From the NCBI RefSeq assembly GCF_013414345.1, contig NZ_CP058670.1, forward strand, positions 1,736,001-1,800,000: a stretch of DNA of 64,000 bases. The letters are read 5' to 3'. A model generated the notes under the pieces. The model saw only the letters and a program-made list of their open reading frames with translations. It ran no database searches and was not told where the DNA came from. Made by a program: the position numbers and the translations under genes. How positions within the stretch are numbered: position 1 is the first letter of the stretch; every line of letters starts with the position of its first letter. Source of the stretch: Microcella indica. GTDB taxonomy: Bacteria > Actinomycetota > Actinomycetes > Actinomycetales > Microbacteriaceae. Below are positions 25,525-33,367 of the stretch, one piece after another.

Positions 25525-26193
25525 TCAGCTGCCGAGCGACCAGGCACCCTGCTTGACGAGCACGTGGCCGCGCTGCGTGCTCAGGCGAATCCACGGGCCA
25601 GCCGCGAACTGCTGCACGGGGTCATCCCCCAGGAACCCGAGCGCCTCCGCTGCGAACGCGACACCCGCGGGAAGGTGGTCGTGGCCCTCGAGCGGGCGAC
25701 CCCACACCTCCGAGCGCACACGGTGCACGATCTGCTCCCCCGTGTTCTCGGGAATCGTCGCAGCGACCTCCTCGATGCCCGCACGAGCCGCAGCCGCGAG
25801 CGGGGCAGGGTCGAGCGACGTCATCCGCTGCCACCCCCCGCGGGGCGGCGAGATGCCCGCCCAGACGACGGTGTGCACGGCGGTCGGCACGCGCACGGCG
25901 ACGGGACCCTCCTCGGCAGACGTGAGCGCAGCATCCACTCGCGCCTGCAGCGACGCGATCGGCACGACCGTGTCGAAGGAGCCTTCGAGGAGCGCGGTCG
26001 TGCGCAGTCCCAGCACGGTCGGGCCGCGATCGAGGAGGCCCTTCGGCGTGATGACCGCGACGTACATGGCCAGCACCCCCGAGTCGGCGATGAGGCGCAC
26101 GGCCGCCGCGTCGTCGAGGCGCGCGGCACGCCCGAGCAGCACGGCGAGATCCTGTGCGGCGGCGGCAGTGGGGAGGGTGAACGAGTCGTTCAT
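25525..26193 (-). CDS. Conserved protein of unknown function
   Basis: 222 residues, no membrane segment or signal peptide. I do not recognise the family. The sequence is Ala/Val-rich and looks like an alpha/beta cytosolic protein, with a C-terminal part around HRVRSEVWGRPLEGHDHLPAG and a closing QRGHVLVKQGAWSLG. It is divergent from the tesB-like gene, and their -10 elements share the same bases. Coding is supported by codon bias and by a start codon eight bases from a -10 box. Confidence 0.75.
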   Translation of the reverse strand: MNDSFTLPTAAAAQDLAVLLGRAARLDDAAAVRLIADSGVLAMYVAVITPKGLLDRGPTVLGLRTTALLEGSFDTVVPIASLQARVDAALTSAEEGPVAVRVPTAVHTVVWAGISPPRGGWQRMTSLDPAPLAAAARAGIEEVAATIPENTGEQIVHRVRSEVWGRPLEGHDHLPAGVAFAAEALGFLGDDPVQQFAAGPWIRLSTQRGHVLVKQGAWSLGS

Positions 26194-26200
26194 CGCTCTC

Positions 26201-26207
26201 TAGACTA
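26201..26207. promoter_or_regulatory. Shared divergent -10 elements (TAGACTA)
   Basis: On the plus strand TAGACT (26201-26206) ends seven bases before the tesB-like ATG. On the minus strand TAGTCT (26207-26202) ends eight bases before the ATG of the unknown gene. The two -10 boxes overlap by five bases, so polymerase could serve only one direction at a time. Confidence 0.5.
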
Positions 26208-26213
26208 CGACGG

Positions 26214-27101
26214 ATGACTGATGCGCCTCGCGACCCCGTCGCCGACCTCCTCTCCGCCCTCACGCTCACCGACACGGGGGCGCGCACGAGCGAGGACATC
26301 TTCACGGCGCCGAGCCTCTGGACCCCGCAACGTCGCGTGTTCGGCGGACAGGTCATGGCGCAGGCCGTGCTCTCGGCCATGCGCACCGTCGAGCCCGACC
26401 GGTTCATCCACTCCATGCACGGCTACTTCCTGCGGCCCGGCGACATCGACCAACCGATCACGTTCTCGGTCGACCGCATCCATGACGGCCGCTCGTTCTC
26501 GACGCGTCGCACGCAGGCCTATCAGGACGGCCGCCCGATCCTGTCGATGATCGCGAGCTTCCAGGACGACGACCCCGGCCTCGAGCACCAGGCGGCCATG
26601 CCGATCGACGTGCCCTCCCCTGAGACCCTGCCGAGCGCCGCCGACATCCTCGGGGCGATCGATCACCCGGCCGCACAGTACTGGGCGAAGGGCCGCCCCT
26701 TCGACATGCGCCACGTCGATACGCCCGTGTACCTGCACGCGAGTGGCGACCAGGTGGCGCACCAGGCCGTCTGGCTCAAGTGCCTCGAGCGCCTCCCGGA
26801 CGACGAGAACCTGCACCGCGCTGCCCTCGCCTACGCGAGCGACTACTCCATCCTCGAGCCGATCCTGCGCCGGCACGGCCTCGGCTGGTCGACCCCTGGC
26901 CTGAAGATGGCGAGCCTCGACCACGCCATGTGGTGGCACCGCTTCGCCCGTGTCGACGAGTGGCTGCTGTACGTGCAGGAATCCCCCAACGCGATCGGCG
27001 GGCGCGGCCTGTCGACGGGGCGCATCTTCACGCACGACGGGATGCTCGTGGCCTCCGTCGCTCAGGAGGGAATGGTGCGCGTGCCGGAGTCGCGCGAGTA
27101 G
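26214..27101 (+). CDS. Acyl-CoA thioesterase II (TesB family)
   Basis: 295 residues forming a double hot-dog fold. The first hot-dog carries RRVFGGQVMAQAV and HSMHGYFLRPGD. The second carries ASDYSILEP with the catalytic Asp region, SLDHAMWWHR, and GRGLSTGRIF...VASVAQEGMVR with the Gln. It hydrolyses acyl-CoA to free acid and CoA in the cytosol. The gene is divergent from the unknown 222-residue protein and convergent with a second hot-dog thioesterase. Confidence 0.94.
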   Translation: MTDAPRDPVADLLSALTLTDTGARTSEDIFTAPSLWTPQRRVFGGQVMAQAVLSAMRTVEPDRFIHSMHGYFLRPGDIDQPITFSVDRIHDGRSFSTRRTQAYQDGRPILSMIASFQDDDPGLEHQAAMPIDVPSPETLPSAADILGAIDHPAAQYWAKGRPFDMRHVDTPVYLHASGDQVAHQAVWLKCLERLPDDENLHRAALAYASDYSILEPILRRHGLGWSTPGLKMASLDHAMWWHRFARVDEWLLYVQESPNAIGGRGLSTGRIFTHDGMLVASVAQEGMVRVPESRE

Positions 27102-27142
27102 CGCGCGCTCACGCCGTTGCTGCGCTCACTCTCGCCTCGAAG

Positions 27143-27604
27143 TCAGTCGCGGAAAGCGATCGGCGGCTCGACGTAGGGCTGCCAGGCCTCCCGCACCTCG
27201 TCGCCGAGTCGGCGGGGAGCGCCCGTCGCACGATCCACGAGCACGATCGTCGAGGCCGCGCGCGTGTAGAGGGTGCGGGGCTCCGCGACCGGAGGGCTGT
27301 AGATCTCGTAGCAGACCTCGAGGCTCGCACCCCCGAGCCTGCCGATCCACAGCTCCACGTCGAGCGGCTCGCGGTGGAACGGGATCGGCGCGAGGTACTC
27401 GATGCGCTGCGCCGCCACGAGCGTGATCAACGGCGAGCCCGGACCGGTCTCGAGCACCGCGGTGGGCGCGCCGCCCGCCGGGTCGCTCCAGAACGCCGCA
27501 ATGCGCGCCTCCTCGAGCAGGGTGAGCATGCGCGCATTGTTGACGTGATCGTAGGCGTCGATGTCGCTCCAGCGCACCGGCACGGGCACATGCAGTCGCG
27601 TCAC
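27143..27604 (-). CDS. Acyl-CoA thioesterase, 4HBT/YbgC-like hot-dog
   Basis: 153 residues. The N-terminus VRWSDIDAYDHVNNARMLTLLEEAR holds the catalytic Asp (D of YDHVNN) typical of 4-hydroxybenzoyl-CoA thioesterase/FadM proteins. The GTG start is chosen because it overlaps the DUF2254 stop by GTGA and places the motif near the N-terminus, as usual. Substrate chain length is unknown. Confidence 0.92.
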   Translation of the reverse strand: MTRLHVPVPVRWSDIDAYDHVNNARMLTLLEEARIAAFWSDPAGGAPTAVLETGPGSPLITLVAAQRIEYLAPIPFHREPLDVELWIGRLGGASLEVCYEIYSPPVAEPRTLYTRAASTIVLVDRATGAPRRLGDEVREAWQPYVEPPIAFRD

Positions 27605-28929
27605 GAGGTTCTCCCTTCCAGGATGGTGCGGGCCGCCCTCAACCGCTCGAGGTCGTGCGGCAGCATCGCGGAGGCGTCCGCGCCCTCGACCACACGATCC
27701 GCCGCCGCGAGCAGGGCGACCCGCCGCTCGGGGTCCGTCGTGCGCCTCAGCAGGCGCCCGACGCAGTCGATGAGCCGCTCGCCCACCACCGGCTGAGTCG
27801 CCGCGTAGACCCGCAGCGTGTCGATCGTGTCGGCAACGAGGTCGATCCACGCGCGGCTCGACGCCCGCGTGCGCACCGCGCCGTCGTCGTCGACGAGCAC
27901 CGGGTGCGGGTCCGGGTGAGCAGCGGTCGGTGCGAAGGCCGCACTGAGCGCGTCGATGGCGTTGAGCGCCGTGTACGGATCGTTGACCCCCGGGCTCAGC
28001 GATCGGGCCGCGACATCGATGAGCTGCCGTGCCAGGTGCTCCACATCCTGATACGGCGTGCGCTGGTCACCGATCGACACCCGGCCCACGGTCGCCCGGC
28101 ACAGCTGCTCGAGCCGCTCCTCGGCCGTCGCCCGCTCGCGGTCAGCATCGTCGTGTTCGGCGTCGGCTTCCACGGTCACGAGGGCGATCACGTCGCCCCC
28201 GCAGACGAACGTCCCGGGGTGCACGAGCACGTCCACTCGCCCCTCGTGGCGCGTCGCGGCCGACACCAGATCGTCGAGCGCGACGCTCGTCACGTATCCG
28301 TCCGCGTCGGCGAGCGCCTCGCGGGCGACGCCGCCGCTCGGCCACGAGTCCGCGGGCCGACGACGCGCATCCGCCGTCGCTGGATACTGGTCCGCGAGGC
28401 GACCCGCCAGCTCGCGGCGCACTCCCCCGGCGAGGTTGGCGATCTGGATGCCCGCGCTGATGTGATGGATGAAGTAGATGAGCACGCACACGCCGACGAG
28501 GGCGAGGGCGAGACCCACCGTGACGGCGAGCTCCGGTACGAACGCCTCAGAGCCGGAGCGGATGCGCCGCAGCACCATGAGCGAGTACAGCGAGCTCGAC
28601 ACGAGCACGGCGAGCACGAGCTGGTTGCCGCGGTCGGCCATGAAGTTCTGCACGAGCCGCGGGCCGTACGCCGAGGAGGTGAGCGCGAGCACGGCGATCG
28701 TGATCGAGAACATCGTGGCCGCGGCCGACAGCATCGAGGTCGCGATCGCGGCGAGGAGCCCCCGCGCACCGTCCGGGCCGACTCCGAGCAGCGGCAGCCA
28801 CTCCCAGTCCGCCGACAGGTCGACCGCCACGAGCGCCTCGGCGAGCGCGAGGGCGAGCGCGATGAGGACGGCGGGGACGAACCAGAACGAGTCGCGGATG
28901 CGCGCGAGCCAGTAGGCGATGCGGTTCAC
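27601..28929 (-). CDS. DUF2254 family membrane protein
   Basis: 442 residues. Four N-terminal membrane segments (about 15-35, 58-85, 105-125, 135-160) are followed by a cytoplasmic region of about 270 residues. The segment AAATMFSITIAVLALTSSAYGPRLVQNFMADRGNQ is the family hallmark. Function is unknown. GTG start. Its stop codon overlaps the start of the downstream thioesterase, so the two are coupled. Confidence 0.9.
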   Translation of the reverse strand: MNRIAYWLARIRDSFWFVPAVLIALALALAEALVAVDLSADWEWLPLLGVGPDGARGLLAAIATSMLSAAATMFSITIAVLALTSSAYGPRLVQNFMADRGNQLVLAVLVSSSLYSLMVLRRIRSGSEAFVPELAVTVGLALALVGVCVLIYFIHHISAGIQIANLAGGVRRELAGRLADQYPATADARRRPADSWPSGGVAREALADADGYVTSVALDDLVSAATRHEGRVDVLVHPGTFVCGGDVIALVTVEADAEHDDADRERATAEERLEQLCRATVGRVSIGDQRTPYQDVEHLARQLIDVAARSLSPGVNDPYTALNAIDALSAAFAPTAAHPDPHPVLVDDDGAVRTRASSRAWIDLVADTIDTLRVYAATQPVVGERLIDCVGRLLRRTTDPERRVALLAAADRVVEGADASAMLPHDLERLRAARTILEGRTS

Positions 28930-28971
28930 GACTCCCCCTTCGATCGATCTGCCGGCCGACCCGGCGCCGGG

Positions 28972-30654
<1,683 letters not shown>

Positions 30655-30656
30655 GC

Positions 30657-31157
30657 CTACCAGTCTAGGGAGAGCGTGCGGCCCACCAGGCACCGCCCGG
30701 TGCTCAGGGCCGCCGCATCGTCGGCGACGGCAGCACCGTCGGCGACTTGGCCCAGCAGGCAGTCCTCGCCCACGCGCACCGCGACGAGAATCGAGTCGGC
30801 CTGCATGCCCGTGGGGGTCGTGTCGGCCGTCACCTCCATGGCGGCCCTGTTGAAGCCCGAGGAGACGAGCTCGTCGACGAGCTCGCGACTCGACGGCGAC
30901 GCGTTCTGGGCGAGCAGGGCGTCGAGGCGGAAGGCGAAGTAGTCGAGGTTCTCGGCGGCGGTGCCGCCCTCCACGAACTCGGGAACCACCCCGGGCGTGA
31001 CGCGAGGCTGCTCGACCGGATCGACGGGAGCGTCGCTCGATGGGGTGGGAATCGGGTCGCGTTCGGTGGCACAGCCGGCAAGGGCGAGGCCGCCGACGAG
31101 GATGCCCGCCGCGAGCGTCACGACTCGGAGGCTGCGCGGCGACGGGCGCGAGAGCAT
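30657..31157 (-). CDS. Lipoprotein, DUF6993-like
   Basis: 166 residues. Signal peptide with lipobox LALAGC (Cys near residue 24), a Pro/Ser linker, then a compact domain of about 100 residues with two Cys (CLLGQ and GRCLVGR) that could form a disulfide. The ATG at 31157 has GGAGG nine bases upstream, which decides against longer in-frame starts. The ettA -10 box lies inside the last codons of this gene. Function unknown. Confidence 0.85.
   Translation of the reverse strand: MLSRPSPRSLRVVTLAAGILVGGLALAGCATERDPIPTPSSDAPVDPVEQPRVTPGVVPEFVEGGTAAENLDYFAFRLDALLAQNASPSSRELVDELVSSGFNRAAMEVTADTTPTGMQADSILVAVRVGEDCLLGQVADGAAVADDAAALSTGRCLVGRTLSLDW
30662..30667 (-). promoter_or_regulatory. Leaderless-type -10 of ettA
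   Basis: TAGACT on the minus strand, seven bases before the ettA ATG, embedded in the 3' end of the lipoprotein gene. Confidence 0.55.
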
Positions 31158-31212
31158 CCCGAACCTCCGTGATCTGCCTGCGGCGACGAGGCCGCGTCGC
31201 GACCCGCGTGCG

Positions 31213-31218
31213 AGTCTA
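31213..31218 (-). promoter_or_regulatory. Candidate -10 of the DUF6993-like lipoprotein gene
   Basis: TAGACT on the minus strand, about 55 bases upstream of the ATG at 31157. The implied leader carries GGAGG. Confidence 0.4.
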
Positions 31219-31310
31219 CGCAGGCCGCGTTCGGTAATCGAACACGCCCCACGGGCAACGGTTGCGAGCATCTCGCCGGCTGGAGCAGACTCATCTCAAC
31301 GCAAGCGGTT

Positions 31311-31435
31311 GGTGATCGGGGGATCACCGGGGGACCGCGAACCGTGGCAGCGTTTCGGCCCGTTCGGGTCGGGCCAGAAGCGCTGAGACAAGTGCCGGTG
31401 GCCTCTGATCTCTTCGGGTGAGATCAGAGGCCACC
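31311..31435 (+). other. Gene-free structured region: three consecutive hairpins
   Basis: The 349 bases from 31158 to 31506 hold no supportable gene. Within them are three inverted repeats: GGTGATC/GATCACC with a GGGG loop (31311-31328), GGCCCG/CGGGCC (31357-31375) and a perfect 15-bp stem (31397-31435). The series ends with the strongest hairpin, which is the layout of a short structured RNA with terminator on the plus strand. On the other strand it would lie far upstream of the lipoprotein gene. No Rfam family could be recognised by eye. Confidence 0.4.
31397..31435 (+). terminator. Perfect 15-bp hairpin, terminator-like
   Basis: GGTGGCCTCTGATCT (31397-31411) pairs fully with AGATCAGAGGCCACC (31421-31435) around CTTCGGGTG. 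No T tract follows. It lies between two divergent genes, so it does not end either of them. Confidence 0.6.
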
Positions 31436-31473
31436 GCCTTCCTCAAGCTCAGTGGCGTCGAACCGAGTCGGCC

Positions 31474-31479
31474 TACACT
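31474..31479 (+). promoter_or_regulatory. Candidate -10 of the membrane sensor gene
   Basis: TACACT, 27 bases upstream of the GTG at 31507. The short leader contains AAGGGAGG. Confidence 0.4.
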
Positions 31480-31506
31480 CCCTCTCGGACAAGGGAGGTG
31501 AGCGGC

Positions 31507-32913
31507 GTGGGCGGTCTGACGATCCGCAACGCTCTCGGCGGCCCGTGGGCGTCGCACTGGCTCGTCTGGGTGAGCCTCTACCCGCCGACGACTCTGCTCG
31601 TCCTCCTGCGCGAGACGGTCACGCCCTTCCCGCACTGGTGGTGGCCGCTCCTCTCGGCGACCGCGCAGCACCTCGTGGTCGGCGTCGTCATCGCCCTCGG
31701 CGCGGCGCTCGGCCGTCGCCGCCATACGGTGCTGCCGCTGGCCGTCGCGGGTTCCATCTGGGGCCTCGCGGCGATCGTTCGCGGTGTCATCGGGGGCGCG
31801 GTCGCGGGTAGCGTCGCCGGCGTCGACCCCGAGTACGTGTTCCGCATCGTCACCTGGGTCGTGGCGAGCGCGCTCTGGGTACCGGTGTTCGTCTACACGC
31901 TCGCGCAGTTCGATCGGCGGCGCCTTCTGCTCGGTTCGCTCGACGCGGCTCGACGCGAGCTCGACAGTGCGCGAGACATGACCGCCGAGTCGGCCGACGA
32001 CGTGCAGCGCAGGCTCCGGGAGTCGGTGCGGCAGACGCTGCAGCCCGTTCTCGACGACTTGCAGGGGAGCCTGTCGAACTCGCGCGAGTCGCTGTCGCGT
32101 CGTCGTCTGGAAGAGTTGAGCGCTCAATTGAGCCGCGTGCACGATGAGGTCGCGGCGGTCGTCGACGCCGCGGGCAACGGCAGCGCCGAGAGAACAGACT
32201 CCGGCGAGCGGGCGTCGGTGCGGCGCGCCTTCGACGTGCGGCCGGGCAGGCCCGCGGTCACCGCCCTGCTCGTGACGGTCGCGACCATCACGCTCATCGT
32301 CCCCGATGCATGGCGCGTGTTCGGGCACCTCGCGGCCATCGAGGTCATCGTGGCGACCGTGGTCGCCGGCCTGTTCCTCGGCGTCGGGCCCGCCATCGCG
32401 CTGCGCACGGGTCATCGCGTCTCGGTCTTTCCGGGGCAGGCCGTGACCGTCGTCTCCCTCGTCTTCGCGCTCGGTGCCATGACACAGGTCATGCTCGCGA
32501 GCGGGATCGATCCGATCACCTGGCACGGACTCCTCATCACCCCGCTCCTCGCCGTATCGCTCATCCTCGCGAGCGTCGTGTTCGCCCTCGCCTCGGCGCT
32601 CTTCCGCATCAACGAGGAGGCGTGGCAGCTGATCTCCGAGACCCGCGCCACGATCGAGGCTCTCACGGCCGAGAACGATGAGGTTCGAGAGCGAGAGGGC
32701 CGACGGCTCGCCATCCTGATGCACGGCCCGATCCAGGGGCGGCTCGCTGCGTGCGTCATGGCGCTCAACTTCCACACGACTGCCGCGGCCGACCCGGCCG
32801 ACGAAGACCGCGTCCCCGCGATGCTGGACTCGATACTGGCGCACCTCACCGATGTCTCTGCCGATCTCGTCGCGCTCGCATCGCTCGACGACCGCGCGGC
32901 AACCCCCGAATAG
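31507..32913 (+). CDS. Membrane sensor protein with histidine-kinase-like H-box but no ATPase domain
   Basis: 468 residues. Four membrane segments lie at about 20-150, a coiled or charged stretch at about 150-245, then four more hydrophobic segments to about 370. A dimerisation-type helix follows, with EREGRRLAILMHGPIQGRL; His406 sits where HisKA_3-like kinases are phosphorylated, in an HGPxQ motif. The protein ends about 62 residues later. No N, G1 or G2 box of a HATPase domain exists in it or in the bases after its stop. The GTG at 31507 is preferred to one nine bases earlier because AAGGGAGG is then correctly spaced. It heads a cluster of phosphorelay genes. Confidence 0.8.
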   Translation: MGGLTIRNALGGPWASHWLVWVSLYPPTTLLVLLRETVTPFPHWWWPLLSATAQHLVVGVVIALGAALGRRRHTVLPLAVAGSIWGLAAIVRGVIGGAVAGSVAGVDPEYVFRIVTWVVASALWVPVFVYTLAQFDRRRLLLGSLDAARRELDSARDMTAESADDVQRRLRESVRQTLQPVLDDLQGSLSNSRESLSRRRLEELSAQLSRVHDEVAAVVDAAGNGSAERTDSGERASVRRAFDVRPGRPAVTALLVTVATITLIVPDAWRVFGHLAAIEVIVATVVAGLFLGVGPAIALRTGHRVSVFPGQAVTVVSLVFALGAMTQVMLASGIDPITWHGLLITPLLAVSLILASVVFALASALFRINEEAWQLISETRATIEALTAENDEVREREGRRLAILMHGPIQGRLAACVMALNFHTTAAADPADEDRVPAMLDSILAHLTDVSADLVALASLDDRAATPE

Positions 32914-32945
32914 GGGTAGTTCTCCCTCCCTAGACGGGCCCCGTA

Positions 32946-32960
32946 GCGCCATCATGGCGC
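32946..32960 (+). promoter_or_regulatory. 15-base palindrome next to a -10 box (candidate operator)
   Basis: GCGCCAT-C-ATGGCGC is a perfect palindrome around one base and ends one base before the TAGACT -10 of the receiver gene. A bound regulator would cover the promoter. Confidence 0.45.
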
Positions 32961-32961
32961 T

Positions 32962-32967
32962 TAGACT
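32962..32967 (+). promoter_or_regulatory. Leaderless-type -10 of the receiver/hybrid kinase operon
   Basis: TAGACT ends seven bases before the ATG at 32975. Confidence 0.6.
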
Positions 32968-32974
32968 TGCGCGC

Positions 32975-33367
32975 ATGGCTGACCCGGAGCCGACCGACAT
33001 CGTCGTTCTCGTCGCGGACGACGACGCCCTCGTGCGATCGGTCCTGCGCATGGCGCTCGCCTCGCGGGGGCTCGCCGTGGTCGAGTCCTCCGACGTCGAG
33101 GAGACTCGCCGTGCAGCACAGGCGCAGGCTGTGCACCTGGCGGTGCTCGATATCAACATGCCGGGAGGCTCCGTGCTCGACGCGGTCGCAACGCTGCGTT
33201 CCGCGCACGCGCACCTGCCGGTGCTCGTGCTGAGCGGCGACATGTCTCCCCCCGCAGAGTTGGACAACGCCGACTACGAGTTCGCGCGCAAGCCCATCGA
33301 ACTCGACGACTTCCTGGAGCGTGTGGAACGCCTCCTCTCTCCGACGCGCAACGGCAGCCGGCCATGA
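32975..33367 (+). CDS. Stand-alone response-regulator receiver domain
   Basis: 130 residues, a single CheY-like receiver. Acidic pocket residues are in VADDDA; the phospho-acceptor Asp59 is in LDINMPGG; Thr/Ser (LVLSGD) and Lys (ARKPIE) complete the site. There is no output domain, so it should pass or absorb phosphate, or bind a partner. The ATG is fixed by a leaderless TAGACT, and its stop overlaps the hybrid kinase ATG (ATGA). The natural donor is the hybrid kinase next door. Confidence 0.92.
   Translation: MADPEPTDIVVLVADDDALVRSVLRMALASRGLAVVESSDVEETRRAAQAQAVHLAVLDINMPGGSVLDAVATLRSAHAHLPVLVLSGDMSPPAELDNADYEFARKPIELDDFLERVERLLSPTRNGSRP

Noticed and set aside
31261-31440. 6C RNA on the minus strand
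   Set aside because: Two C5 loops are suggestive, but the expected six-C loops and flanking stem order could not be seen by eye.
31478-31497. CTCCCT/AGGGAG hairpin that would hide the Shine-Dalgarno of the membrane sensor gene
   Set aside because: The left arm overlaps the -10 box and would not be in the transcript that starts about seven bases after it.
32914-32974. Frameshifted ATPase domain after the membrane sensor
   Set aside because: The 61 bases contain stops, a palindrome and the promoter of the receiver gene; no N or G box can be read in any frame.
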